Shown here piece by piece: positions 27,824 through 37,110 of a stretch of 64,000 nucleotides of DNA. Every line of letters begins with the position of its first letter. Positions within the stretch are counted from its first letter, which is position 1. Both the position numbers and the translations under genes were made by a program. Where the stretch lies: positions 1 through 64,000 of the forward strand of contig DERN01000013.1 in assembly GCA_002360925.1 (NCBI GenBank), read 5' to 3'. Source of the stretch: Flavobacteriaceae bacterium UBA3339. GTDB taxonomy: Bacteria > Bacteroidota > Bacteroidia > Flavobacteriales > Flavobacteriaceae. The notes under the pieces are model-generated. The model was not told the origin of the DNA. It did no database searches and saw nothing but the letters and a program-made list of their open reading frames with translations.

Positions 27824-27831
27824 TATATTTG
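27824..27831 (+). promoter_or_regulatory. -7 element of the blaI-blaR1-like operon
   Basis: Perfect TATATTTG 19 bp before the ATG at 27851. The third operator abuts it. Confidence 0.6.
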
Positions 27832-27850
27832 TTCTGTAAAAATTTGAACA

Positions 27851-28216
27851 ATGGAAAAACTAACAAATAAAGAAGAAGAAATAATGCAAATACTTTGGAA
27901 GATGGAAAAAGGATTTGTAAACGATATCTTAGAGAAAATGCCCGAACCAAAACCGCATTACAATACTTTATCGACCATTGTACGATTGTTAGAAGAAAAA
28001 GGATTTGTTTCGTATAAAAGTTACGGAAAATCGCATCAATACTTCCCTATTGTTTCGTTAGAAGATTATCGAGGCGAATTTGTAAAAGATTCTATTAAAA
28101 AGTACTTCGGAAACTCGGTTTCTAACTTGGTAAACTATTTTGTGAAGGAAGAAAAGCTAACACAAGATGAAATATCGGAATTAATGCAGCTTATAGAAAA
28201 CAATTCAAAAAAGTAA
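27851..28216 (+). CDS. BlaI/MecI/CopY-family repressor
   Basis: 121-residue winged-helix regulator. The N-terminal 'LTNKEEEIMQILWKMEKGFV' and the recognition region 'HYNTLSTIVRLLEEKGFV' are typical of BlaI/MecI; the C-terminal helices would form the dimer. The partner membrane peptidase gene starts 3 bp after the stop codon, the classic blaI-blaR1 order. In other bacteria the peptidase inactivates the repressor on signal. No beta-lactamase gene is beside it, so the regulon is unknown. Confidence 0.92.
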   Translation: MEKLTNKEEEIMQILWKMEKGFVNDILEKMPEPKPHYNTLSTIVRLLEEKGFVSYKSYGKSHQYFPIVSLEDYRGEFVKDSIKKYFGNSVSNLVNYFVKEEKLTQDEISELMQLIENNSKK

Positions 28217-28219
28217 ATT

Positions 28220-30604
28220 ATGAATCCAATTATCATGTATTTTTTAAAAGCAAACGGATTATTACTTTTCTTTTGGCTTTTTTATCGATTTTTTTTACGA
28301 AAAGAAACCTTTTACACTTCTATTCGTTGGTATTTTATTAGTGCCATTATTCTTTCGTTAGGCATTCCTTTTTTTAAATACACGAAAACGATAATTATTG
28401 AACAAGAATATGTAAACTATCAAACCGATTTGTTAGAAAACATTCCGTTCAATGCAAATATTCAACAAATAGAACCTTCATTTTGGGAAAAAATCGATTG
28501 GCAAAACATTCTTATTTACGTTATCGCTTTAATTAGTTTTTTCTTTATTATTCGATCTATTTTTCATATTACAAAGCTGTTTTTAAATATAAAACACTTA
28601 AAAAGCTTAAATAAAACCAACATTAAAATAACCACTAACCAAAAAAATGTTTACTCTTTTTATCGATGGATTGTTGTTCCGGAAAACAAAATTTCCAGTG
28701 CAGATTTCGAAATGATTTTGGCACATGAAAACATTCATCTTAACCAAAAACACACTTTCGATCTGATTTTAATTGAATTAGTTTCGTGCGTTTTCTGGTT
28801 CAACCCATTGATAAAGAAACTTCAGAAAGACATTAATACCAATTTAGAATTCATTGTTGATGAAAAAATGATTTCGAGTTTTGAACCTGTTTTGTATCAA
28901 AAAAGTCTTTTAAACGAACAAAACAATTTTTCGTTAACCTACATTAATGCTTTTAATACCAACGATTTAAAAAAGCGTATTATTCAACTAAACACCCAAA
29001 AATCAAGAAATATGAAAAAATTAAAATTCTTAGTAGCAGCACCTGTTCTCGCATCTTTCTTTATGTCATTTCAGATCGAAACCGTTACACAAATCCAAAC
29101 AATTGAAGTTGAAAAAGAACTTCCTAATGATGAAAAAGAAGATTCGTTTTATGTATTAATCAATAATAAATACGACGATGCTTATTACCAAAATTTAACA
29201 AAAACACTCAAAGAAAAATACGATTTAGATGTTGTAATCGATGATTTAGATCGTAATAAAGAAGGAAAATTGACTTCAATAAAAATTGGCTGGGATAACA
29301 ACAAACGTTTTCATAAAAGTGTAGGTGCCAACAATAAAGGTTTTAAAGCTTTTGAACTTCGTGTTTACAAAAACAACGATAATAAATATTTTATAGAAAA
29401 AGTTTCTGACGATGAAAATAACAACTCTTCAATTCATTATCAAGTTGAAGTAGATGCTGTCATAGAAAAAGAAAACGATCCAAGTAAATTATCATTCGAT
29501 GCAGAAACTTTAAAAACAAACCGTAAAGTTTTTGACGAAGTCGTGAAAAGATATCCTATTGTTGTAGATAATATTCCGTTAACCAAAAAACAGTTAAAAC
29601 AATTCGATAATTCAACGATTGAACATGTACGAATGGATTTTGATTTCGCAGAAAAAAAACAAAAAACAACTGTACACCTTTCAACAAAACCACATATTCA
29701 AGTTTCTTATAGTAATCCGGAAGAAATCTACTTAAACGGAAAAAAAGTTACTAAAAATGAATTAAGAACAAACATTGCTTCAAGAAATATAGGAGAAGAT
29801 ATTTATGTTTCAGAAGCTAAAGAAGTAAAAGGCTTAAATACTTTGAGCTTTGTTAATTTGGATAAAAAGAACATTTCGGCAACTGTTATTAATGAAAATG
29901 GCGTATTTGTTACAGGAAATCCTGTAGCTTATATAAATACAGATTCAAAACAAAAAACACTCTATATTGTTGATGGAAAAGAAGTTTCTTCAGAAGAAAT
30001 AAACAAAACTCATCCTAATAGTATTGAAAGTATTACAGTTTTAAAAGACAAAAAAGCAATTGAAAAATACGGAGCTAAGGCAAAAAATGGTGTTCTTTTA
30101 ATTACTACAAAAAAAGATAAAGAAACGTTATTACAACAAAAAAAAGAAGCCTTAAAAGCAAGAGAATTAACAGTTAAAGAAAGAAAAGAACTAACCGAAA
30201 AACAAAAAGAACAAATAGTTCTACGAAAAAAAGAAATCGAAAAACATCGCCAACAACTTACAACCCAAAAAGAAAAAATAGTAAAAGAAGCGGAGCAAAG
30301 TCGAAAGGAAATCGAGAAAAAACGTCAAGAACTTTTAGCTAAAAGAGATGAAATTCGGAAAGACACCGAACAACGTAAAAAGGAAATTGAAAAAGTTAGA
30401 CAAGAAAAAGAGCGAATTTTAAAAAGCGAAATGGCAGAAAAGTCTGAAAAAAATTCTAAAGAATGGGACGGTTTAAAAGAAATCTTCGACAGTATGAAAC
30501 AAAGTAAAAAAGATTTAGAAGATGAAAATGCAAAAATAACGCATATCTCTGCAAAAATGACTTTGAAAGATGGTTCTGTAATAGAAATGTCCGAAAATTA
30601 TTAA
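28220..30604 (+). CDS. M56/BlaR1-family membrane metallopeptidase with plug-like and coiled-coil tail
   Basis: N-terminal helices at about residues 5-25, 35-52 and 97-117 lead to the zinc-protease motif HENIH (169-173). Hydrophobic 'FDLILIELVSCVFWF' and a further helix (about 262-280) follow. Outside the membrane, 'FYVLINNKYDDAYYQNL' opens a unit like the secreted proteins at 16.8 kb. A TonB-receptor plug-like segment (about 575-635) contains 'LYIVDGKEVSSEEINK' and 'YGAKAKNGVLLITTK'. The last 160 residues are a Lys/Glu coiled coil. This extended form is common in Bacteroidota; the signal it senses is unknown. Confidence 0.87.
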   Translation: MNPIIMYFLKANGLLLFFWLFYRFFLRKETFYTSIRWYFISAIILSLGIPFFKYTKTIIIEQEYVNYQTDLLENIPFNANIQQIEPSFWEKIDWQNILIYVIALISFFFIIRSIFHITKLFLNIKHLKSLNKTNIKITTNQKNVYSFYRWIVVPENKISSADFEMILAHENIHLNQKHTFDLILIELVSCVFWFNPLIKKLQKDINTNLEFIVDEKMISSFEPVLYQKSLLNEQNNFSLTYINAFNTNDLKKRIIQLNTQKSRNMKKLKFLVAAPVLASFFMSFQIETVTQIQTIEVEKELPNDEKEDSFYVLINNKYDDAYYQNLTKTLKEKYDLDVVIDDLDRNKEGKLTSIKIGWDNNKRFHKSVGANNKGFKAFELRVYKNNDNKYFIEKVSDDENNNSSIHYQVEVDAVIEKENDPSKLSFDAETLKTNRKVFDEVVKRYPIVVDNIPLTKKQLKQFDNSTIEHVRMDFDFAEKKQKTTVHLSTKPHIQVSYSNPEEIYLNGKKVTKNELRTNIASRNIGEDIYVSEAKEVKGLNTLSFVNLDKKNISATVINENGVFVTGNPVAYINTDSKQKTLYIVDGKEVSSEEINKTHPNSIESITVLKDKKAIEKYGAKAKNGVLLITTKKDKETLLQQKKEALKARELTVKERKELTEKQKEQIVLRKKEIEKHRQQLTTQKEKIVKEAEQSRKEIEKKRQELLAKRDEIRKDTEQRKKEIEKVRQEKERILKSEMAEKSEKNSKEWDGLKEIFDSMKQSKKDLEDENAKITHISAKMTLKDGSVIEMSENY

Positions 30605-30606
30605 AT

Positions 30607-30636
30607 AAAAAACCTCAGAAAATTCTGAGGTTTTTT
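30607..30636. terminator. Bidirectional terminator between the M56 gene and valS
   Basis: Perfect 14-bp stem AAAAAACCTCAGAA / TTCTGAGGTTTTTT with a 2-nt centre, between convergent genes. Confidence 0.9.
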
Positions 30637-30642
30637 ATTTTG

Positions 30643-33276
30643 TTATCTCAATCCATTTAAAGATTGTTCAATTGTAGCGATTTTTGATAAAGCATCAGCT
30701 TCTTTCTTGCGTTCGTTAGCAATTACCTGCTCTGGCGCACCGCTTACGAATTTTTCGTTTGATAATTTTCCTTGAACCGAACGTAAAAATCCTTGTAAGT
30801 ATTTTAATTCTTCCTGTAGCTTCTGAATTTCTTCTTCAACATTTACAGAACCAGAAATTGGAATAAAATATTCGTTCGATTTAACTCGATATGATAAAGC
30901 GCCCGAAACTTGTTCGTTCACATATTCTAAATTGGCTAGGTTTCCTAATTTCGAAATAACCGCATCAAAAGTTGTAGAAGCATTTTCTTTGTTTAAAACT
31001 TTTAAATCGATTGTTTCTTTGAACGAAATATTTTTGTCTTTACGAATCGTTCTAATTCCAGCAATAACTTCGGTTGCAAAATCAAATTCTGAAATTAACT
31101 CTTCGTTAAACGATTTCATTTCAGGCCAAGAAGAAATAATTAAAGCATCTTCTGCAGAACGTACAGCAATGTGTTGCCAAATTTCTTCGGTTAAAAACGG
31201 CATAAACGGATGTAACAATTTCAAGTTAGCTTCTAACAATTCAATAGTTGCTTTGTAAGTAACCGCATCGATTGGTTGTTGATATCCCGGTTTAATCATT
31301 TCTAAGAACCAAGAACAGAAATCGTCCCAAACCAATTTGTAAATTGCCATTAAAGCATCCGAAATTCTATATTTTTCGAAATGATCTTCAATTTCAAGTA
31401 ACGTTTTTTGCAATTTAGCTTCATACCAAGCAATTGCAGCTTTTGAAGCTTCAGGCTGTTCAATTGTTTCCGAAACTTCCCATCCTTTAATCAAACGGAA
31501 TGCATTCCAAATTTTATTAGAAAAAGCTTTTCCTTGATTACACAATTCCTCGTCAAACAAAATATCGTTTCCTGCCGAAGCCGATAATAACAAACCACAA
31601 CGAACTCCGTCTGCTCCAAATTTCTCGATTAAATCTAAAGGATCTGGTGAATTCCCTAACGATTTCGACATTTTACGACGCTGACTATCACGAACAATTC
31701 CTGTTAAATACACATTTGTAAATGGTTTTTGATCGGCAAATTCATATCCTGCCATAATCATACGTGCAACCCAGAAGAATAAAATATCCGGTCCGGTTAC
31801 TAAATCATTTGTAGGATAATAATATTTGAATTCTTCGTTTTCAGGATTTACAACTCCATCAAAAACCGACATTGGCCATAACCAAGATGAAAACCACGTA
31901 TCTAAAGCGTCTTTATCTTGTGTTAAATCTGAAGCCGTTAAATTATTATTTCCTGTTTTTGTTTTAGCTAACTCAACTGCTTTTTCACTTGTTTCGGCAA
32001 CAACAAAATCTTCTTTTCCTTGCCCATAATAATACGCCGGAATTTGATGTCCCCACCATAATTGACGAGAAATATTCCAATCGCGAATATTTTCCATCCA
32101 ATGACGATATGTATTATTGAAACGATTTGGATATAATTTAACTTCATCTGACTCTAAAACCGCTTTTATTGCTGGTTTAGCCAATTCTTCCATTTTAAGG
32201 AACCATTGATCTGATAATCTTGGTTCGATAACTGCTTTAGTACGTTCTGAAGTTCCAACGTTATTTAAATGATTTTCGACTTTTTCTAAAGCTCCGATTG
32301 ATTCTAATTCTTTCGAAATTTCTTCGCGAACCACGAATCGATCTTTTCCTTTATAATGTAAACCTAAATCGTTTAACGTTGCATCTTCATTAAAAATATC
32401 GATGATTTCTAAATTGTGACGTTCTCCTAAATCTTTATCATTTACATCGTGAGCCGGTGTAACTTTTAAACATCCTGTACCGAATTCCATATCAACATAT
32501 TCGTCAAAAATAATCGGCACTACTCTATTCGCAATCGGCACAATCGCATTTTTACCACGCAAATGAGTGTAACGTTCGTCGTTTGGATTGATACAAACCG
32601 CCGAATCTCCTAAAATAGTTTCCGGACGCGTTGTTGCAATCGTGATGAAATCGTTTGTTCCTTCGATTTGATATTTTAAATGATATAATTTTCCCTGACG
32701 TTCTTCGTAGATAACTTCTTCGTCGGATAACGTAGTTTTTGCTTCCGGATCCCAATTTACCATTCGGTAACCGCGATAAATCAATCCTTTATTGTATAAA
32801 TCAACAAACGATTTTATAACTGATGCCGATAATTCAGCATCCATTGTAAATTTTGTTCGATCCCAATCACAAGAAGCTCCCAACTTTTTTAATTGCTCTA
32901 AAATGGTTCCTCCATATTTATCAGTCCATTCCCAAGCGTGTTTTAAAAACTCTTCTCGTGTTAAATCTTCTTTATTAATTCCTTCTGCTTTTAATTTCGC
33001 TACAACTTTAGCTTCGGTTGCAATAGAAGCATGATCGGTTCCTGGCACCCAACAAGCGTTGAAACCTTTTAAACGTGCGCGACGAATCAAGACATCCTGA
33101 ATCGTATTATTCAACATGTGTCCCATGTGCAAGACTCCTGTTACGTTTGGTGGCGGAATTACGATTGTGTAAGGTGTTCTATGATCTGGCGTTGAACGAA
33201 AATAGTTATTCTTCATCCAATAGTCGTACCATTTCGCTTCAACTTGTTTAGCATCAAACTGCGCTGGAATTGTCAT
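30643..33276 (-). CDS. valS: Valyl-tRNA synthetase
   Basis: Class I aminoacyl-tRNA synthetase. HIGH-type motif 'GVLHMGHMLN' (about 46-55), KMSKS in 'RRKMSKSLGNSPDPLDLI', an editing domain with 'ATTRPETILGD', and the C-terminal coiled-coil tail (last 65 residues) that contacts tRNA. 877 residues is standard for the Bacteroidota form. A minus-strand TATTTTTG (33310-33317) gives a normal leader. Confidence 0.97.
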   Translation of the reverse strand: MTIPAQFDAKQVEAKWYDYWMKNNYFRSTPDHRTPYTIVIPPPNVTGVLHMGHMLNNTIQDVLIRRARLKGFNACWVPGTDHASIATEAKVVAKLKAEGINKEDLTREEFLKHAWEWTDKYGGTILEQLKKLGASCDWDRTKFTMDAELSASVIKSFVDLYNKGLIYRGYRMVNWDPEAKTTLSDEEVIYEERQGKLYHLKYQIEGTNDFITIATTRPETILGDSAVCINPNDERYTHLRGKNAIVPIANRVVPIIFDEYVDMEFGTGCLKVTPAHDVNDKDLGERHNLEIIDIFNEDATLNDLGLHYKGKDRFVVREEISKELESIGALEKVENHLNNVGTSERTKAVIEPRLSDQWFLKMEELAKPAIKAVLESDEVKLYPNRFNNTYRHWMENIRDWNISRQLWWGHQIPAYYYGQGKEDFVVAETSEKAVELAKTKTGNNNLTASDLTQDKDALDTWFSSWLWPMSVFDGVVNPENEEFKYYYPTNDLVTGPDILFFWVARMIMAGYEFADQKPFTNVYLTGIVRDSQRRKMSKSLGNSPDPLDLIEKFGADGVRCGLLLSASAGNDILFDEELCNQGKAFSNKIWNAFRLIKGWEVSETIEQPEASKAAIAWYEAKLQKTLLEIEDHFEKYRISDALMAIYKLVWDDFCSWFLEMIKPGYQQPIDAVTYKATIELLEANLKLLHPFMPFLTEEIWQHIAVRSAEDALIISSWPEMKSFNEELISEFDFATEVIAGIRTIRKDKNISFKETIDLKVLNKENASTTFDAVISKLGNLANLEYVNEQVSGALSYRVKSNEYFIPISGSVNVEEEIQKLQEELKYLQGFLRSVQGKLSNEKFVSGAPEQVIANERKKEADALSKIATIEQSLNGLR

Positions 33277-33309
33277 ATATATTGGTATTTATATCAAATT
33301 ATTAAGGTG

Positions 33310-33317
33310 CAAAAATA
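33310..33317 (-). promoter_or_regulatory. -7 element of valS
   Basis: Minus-strand TATTTTTG followed by CA, the same octamer as at 56331. It is 33 bp upstream of the valS ATG. Confidence 0.45.
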
Positions 33318-33468
33318 CGATATTCTTTAAATCTTTTTAAAAAGTTCTAAGATAATAAGTTTGGCACAGGTTTTGAAATTTAACATTAAAGAAATGCAAA
33401 AAAAAGCTTAATTATTTGTATTTCATCAGAAACTAATTAAATTTACAACATTAAAATTATTTAAAACG

Positions 33469-33858
33469 ATGAAAAAATTTTTAGGAATAGTAGCGATGAC
33501 ATTGGTTGGAGCTGCTTCATACGCACAAACTGGTCCGAAAATTGAATTTAAAGCTGCTAACAACACAATCGATTACGGTACAGTTGTAAAAGGAAAAGAC
33601 AGCGGAGTTAGAACTTTTGAATTTACAAACACAGGAGATCAACCTTTAGTTATCACAAACGTTCGTTCTTCTTGTGGATGTACAATTCCTTCTAAACCAG
33701 AAGCACCAATTATGCCGGGAAAATCTGACAAAATTGAAGTAAAATACAATATGTCTCCAGGGACAATCTCTAGAACAATTACAGTAGAATCTAATGCTGG
33801 AAATGTTACTGGAGGAACTGTTCAACTTTACATCAAAGGAAAAGTAGTAGAGGAATAA
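33469..33858 (+). CDS. DUF1573 secreted protein
   Basis: 129 residues with a signal peptide (about 1-19, ending ASYAQ). The mature part is one immunoglobulin-like DUF1573 domain: 'FEFTNTGDQPLVITNVRSSC', the conserved CGCTIP, and 'MPGKSDKIEVKYN'. Function of the family is not established; a periplasmic or surface location is likely. It is monocistronic with a terminator. Confidence 0.88.
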   Translation: MKKFLGIVAMTLVGAASYAQTGPKIEFKAANNTIDYGTVVKGKDSGVRTFEFTNTGDQPLVITNVRSSCGCTIPSKPEAPIMPGKSDKIEVKYNMSPGTISRTITVESNAGNVTGGTVQLYIKGKVVEE

Positions 33859-33875
33859 ATAGTACATTCCTTAAT

Positions 33876-33902
33876 AAAAACCACCATTCTTTGGTGGTTT
33901 TT
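33876..33902 (+). terminator. Terminator after the DUF1573 gene
   Basis: Stem AAACCACCA / TGGTGGTTT with a 5-nt loop and trailing T. Confidence 0.85.
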
Positions 33903-34060
33903 GTTTTTTATTCCTTTAATGAGTTTGTTATAAAATTAACAAATTCATTTTTTTTTAGTGCATTTATTTAACTATCGTAGTTTGCAACATATTCAATTAA
34001 CAAATTGCTAATTATTAAAACATTAAAGTGTTTAAACCCCGAAATTACATCCGTAATTAG

Positions 34061-34068
34061 TATATTTG
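34061..34068 (+). promoter_or_regulatory. -7 element of icd
   Basis: Perfect TATATTTG 38 bp before the ATG at 34107. No clear TTG at -33. Confidence 0.5.
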
Positions 34069-34106
34069 TGCTAACAAATTAACGATTTCAACAAATCTTA
34101 TAAATA

Positions 34107-36323
34107 ATGTCAAAATCTAAGATTATCTACACATTAACGGACGAAGCGCCAATGTTGGCAACTTATTCGTTCTTACCAATTGTTCAGGCATTTTCTTCTG
34201 CAGCAAATGTAGAAGTAGAAACCAGAGACATTTCATTAGCAGGGCGCGTTTTAGCTAATTTTTCTGAATACTTAAAACCAGAACAAAAAATTAGCGATGC
34301 TTTAGCAGAATTAGGTCAAATGGCAAACACTCCTGAAGCAAACATCATTAAATTACCAAATATTTCGGCTTCTATTCCGCAATTAAATGCTACAATTGCA
34401 GAATTACAAGCACACGGATACGCTGTTCCTAACTATCCGGCCGATCCTAAAAACGACGAAGAAAAAGCAATTAAAGCTGCTTATGCAAAAGTTTTAGGTT
34501 CTGCAGTAAATCCGGTTTTACGTGAAGGAAATTCTGATCGTCGTGCACCAAAAGCTGTTAAGAATTATGCTAAAAAACATCCACATTCAATGGGAGCTTG
34601 GTCGGCTGATTCTAAAACAAAAGTTTCGCACATGGAATCGGGCGATTTCTATGGAACTGAAAAATCGGTTACCGTAGCAAACGATTCTCAATTTAAAATC
34701 GAATTTGTATCAAAAGACGGTTCTGTAAAAGAATTAAAAGGTTTGGCTCCATTAAAAGCTGGCGAAGTTATCGATTCATCTGTAATGAATATGGCAGCTT
34801 TAAAAGCATTTGTAAAACAAGCTAAAGAAGAAGCAAAAGCTGCAGGCGTATTATTATCTGCGCACTTAAAAGCAACGATGATGAAGGTTTCGGATCCTAT
34901 TATTTTCGGTGCGATTGTTTCGGTTTATTTCGAAGATGTTTTTGCTAAGTATGCTGAATTATTCGCTGAATTAGGAATTAACCCGAACAATGGTTTAGGA
35001 GAATTATATGCTAAACTTGCAGGAAACGCTCAGGAAGCAGAAGTAAAAGCTGCTATTGATGCTGCAATTGCAAACGGACCTGATTTAGCAATGGTAAATT
35101 CTGACAAAGGAATTACAAACCTACATGTTCCTTCAGACGTTATTGTAGATGCTTCAATGCCTGCAATGATTCGTACTTCAGGGCAAATGTGGAATAAAGA
35201 AGGAAAACAACAAGATACTTTTGCTATTATCCCCGATCGTTGTTATGCTGAAATTTATACAGCTGTAATTGATGATTGTAAAGCAAACGGAGCTTACGAT
35301 CCAACTACAATGGGATCTGTTCCAAACGTTGGTTTAATGGCACAGAAAGCAGAAGAATATGGTTCTCACGACAAAACATTCCAAGCCGATGCTGAAGGAG
35401 TTATCCGCGTGGTTGATGCTAACGGAACTGTTTTCATGGAACAAGCTGTTGAAAACGGAGATATTTTCCGTATGTGTCAAACAAAAGATGCTCCTATTAA
35501 AGATTGGGTTAAATTAGCAGTAAATCGTGCTCGTTTATCTAATACTCCTGCCGTTTTCTGGTTAGATGAAAAACGTGCTCACGATAGAGAAATCATTGCG
35601 AAAGTAAACAAATATTTACCTGAATTCGATACGACAGGTTTAGATATCCGTATCTTATCTCCTATCGATGCTTGTAAATTCTCGATCGAAAGAATTCGTA
35701 AAGGAGAAGATACTATTTCTGTAACAGGAAACGTTTTACGTGACTATTTAACAGATTTATTCCCTATTTTAGAATTAGGAACTTCTGCAAAAATGTTATC
35801 TATCGTTCCTTTAATGAACGGAGGCGGATTGTTTGAAACTGGTGCTGGTGGATCTGCTCCTAAACATATTGAGCAATTTATTGAAGAAGGTTATTTACGT
35901 TGGGACTCTTTAGGAGAATTCTTAGCATTACAAGCTTCTTTAGAACATGTATCTCAAACTCAGAATAACGTAAAAGCACAAATTTTAGCAGATGCTTTAG
36001 ACGAAGCAAATGCAAAATTCCTAGATACAGATAAATCTCCAGGTCGTAAATTAGGTACAATCGACAACCGCGGTTCTCATTTTTATTTAGCATTATATTG
36101 GGCAGAAGCTTTAGCAGCACAAACTAAAGATGCTGAATTAGCTGCAAAATTTGCTCCAATTGCAGAAGCAATGAAAGCAAACGAAGCTAAAATCAATGAA
36201 GAATTAATTGGTGCGCAAGGAAAAGCACAAGAAATTAAAGGATATTATCAACCAGATACTACTTTAACTTCTGCTGCAATGCGTCCTTCTGCAACGTTAA
36301 ATGCAATTATCGATTCAATTTAA
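34107..36323 (+). CDS. icd: Isocitrate dehydrogenase, NADP-dependent, monomeric type
   Basis: TCA-cycle enzyme converting isocitrate to 2-oxoglutarate with NADPH. It starts 'KIIYTLTDEAPMLATYSFLP', the unmistakable N-terminus of the 740-residue monomeric class. Further on are the substrate-loop region 'LREGNSDRRAPKAVK' (about 133-147) and 'NRGSHFYLALYWAEALA'. Length 738 matches. It is monocistronic with a strong terminator. Codon use is more G/C-ending than in the 58-61 kb region, as expected for a highly expressed core gene. Confidence 0.96.
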   Translation: MSKSKIIYTLTDEAPMLATYSFLPIVQAFSSAANVEVETRDISLAGRVLANFSEYLKPEQKISDALAELGQMANTPEANIIKLPNISASIPQLNATIAELQAHGYAVPNYPADPKNDEEKAIKAAYAKVLGSAVNPVLREGNSDRRAPKAVKNYAKKHPHSMGAWSADSKTKVSHMESGDFYGTEKSVTVANDSQFKIEFVSKDGSVKELKGLAPLKAGEVIDSSVMNMAALKAFVKQAKEEAKAAGVLLSAHLKATMMKVSDPIIFGAIVSVYFEDVFAKYAELFAELGINPNNGLGELYAKLAGNAQEAEVKAAIDAAIANGPDLAMVNSDKGITNLHVPSDVIVDASMPAMIRTSGQMWNKEGKQQDTFAIIPDRCYAEIYTAVIDDCKANGAYDPTTMGSVPNVGLMAQKAEEYGSHDKTFQADAEGVIRVVDANGTVFMEQAVENGDIFRMCQTKDAPIKDWVKLAVNRARLSNTPAVFWLDEKRAHDREIIAKVNKYLPEFDTTGLDIRILSPIDACKFSIERIRKGEDTISVTGNVLRDYLTDLFPILELGTSAKMLSIVPLMNGGGLFETGAGGSAPKHIEQFIEEGYLRWDSLGEFLALQASLEHVSQTQNNVKAQILADALDEANAKFLDTDKSPGRKLGTIDNRGSHFYLALYWAEALAAQTKDAELAAKFAPIAEAMKANEAKINEELIGAQGKAQEIKGYYQPDTTLTSAAMRPSATLNAIIDSI

Positions 36324-36345
36324 TCGATATATACTAATAAAGAAG

Positions 36346-36373
36346 AAAAGCCTCACTTAAGTGAGGCTTTTTT
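36346..36373 (+). terminator. Terminator after icd
   Basis: Perfect palindrome AAAAGCCTCACTT / AAGTGAGGCTTTT running into TTTTTT. It rules out a start at 36361 for the next gene, since that ATG lies inside the hairpin. Confidence 0.9.
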
Positions 36374-36432
36374 GTTTTGCTTATTCTATAAGTCGTTCTT
36401 TTTTAATAACTTTAGTTAAAATAAAAAAGCAT

Positions 36433-36996
36433 ATGAAAGTTAAAACAATTGGTCTTTTTGTAGGAAGCCTTCGAAAAGACGCAAATTCTAAGAAAATTGC
36501 ACAAACCTTACAAAGCCTAACACCAGAAGGTTATGAATATAAAATCATTCCTATTGGTCAATTGCCTTTTTACAATCAAGATTTCGATGATCATAATGAA
36601 GTTCCTGAATCTTATACAACTTTTCGAAACGAGGTTAAGAATCTAGAAGGTGTTATTTTTATCACTCCCGAATACAACCGATCTGTTCCCGCGGTTCTTA
36701 AAAATGCTTTAGATGTTGCATCTCGTCCTTACGGGCAAAATGTTTGGAATAACAAACCAGGAGCAGTTATTAGCAGTTCTATGGGAGCTTTAGCTGGTTT
36801 TGGTGCTAATCATCATTTAAGACAATCGTTGACTTTTGTAAATATTCCGACATTGCAACAACCCGAAATGTACTTAGGTAATTTAAATTCGAATTCATTC
36901 GACGAAAACGGAATTGTAAAAGAGGAACGAACACTTGATTTCCTTAAAAAGTTTATTGAATCTTATACGAATTGGTTTGAACAATGGACTAAATAG
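36433..36996 (+). CDS. NADPH-dependent FMN reductase family protein
   Basis: Flavodoxin-fold reductase of the ChrR/azoreductase type. The FMN phosphate loop region is 'GLFVGSLRKDANSKKIAQ' and the second flavin motif is 'FITPEYNRSVPAVLKNALD'. 187 residues from the ATG at 36433 is the family length. The longer reading from 36361 would start inside the icd terminator. Probable role: reduction of quinones, chromate or nitro/azo compounds with NAD(P)H; substrate unknown. Confidence 0.88.
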   Translation: MKVKTIGLFVGSLRKDANSKKIAQTLQSLTPEGYEYKIIPIGQLPFYNQDFDDHNEVPESYTTFRNEVKNLEGVIFITPEYNRSVPAVLKNALDVASRPYGQNVWNNKPGAVISSSMGALAGFGANHHLRQSLTFVNIPTLQQPEMYLGNLNSNSFDENGIVKEERTLDFLKKFIESYTNWFEQWTK

Positions 36997-37007
36997 TTTT
37001 CATAAAT

Positions 37008-37038
37008 AATAAACATCGTTATATAAGCGATGTTTATT
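37008..37038 (+). terminator. Possible terminator after the FMN reductase
   Basis: Stem AATAAACATCG / CGATGTTTATT with a 9-nt loop; the U-tract is weak. Confidence 0.5.
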
Positions 37039-37110
37039 ATTTATATAGTATTTTTCCTAAAAAAAACACTTCGCACTCAATAAAAACTTCACCTTTTTCG
37101 TTCTAAATTC

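Noticed and set aside
31826..32029. Plus-strand open frames inside valS and other long genes
   Set aside because: They are mirror frames of strongly supported genes and show no domain, signal or promoter of their own.
36361..36432. N-terminal extension of the FMN reductase from an ATG at 36361
   Set aside because: The ATG lies inside the icd terminator hairpin, and the family sequence begins at the ATG at 36433.
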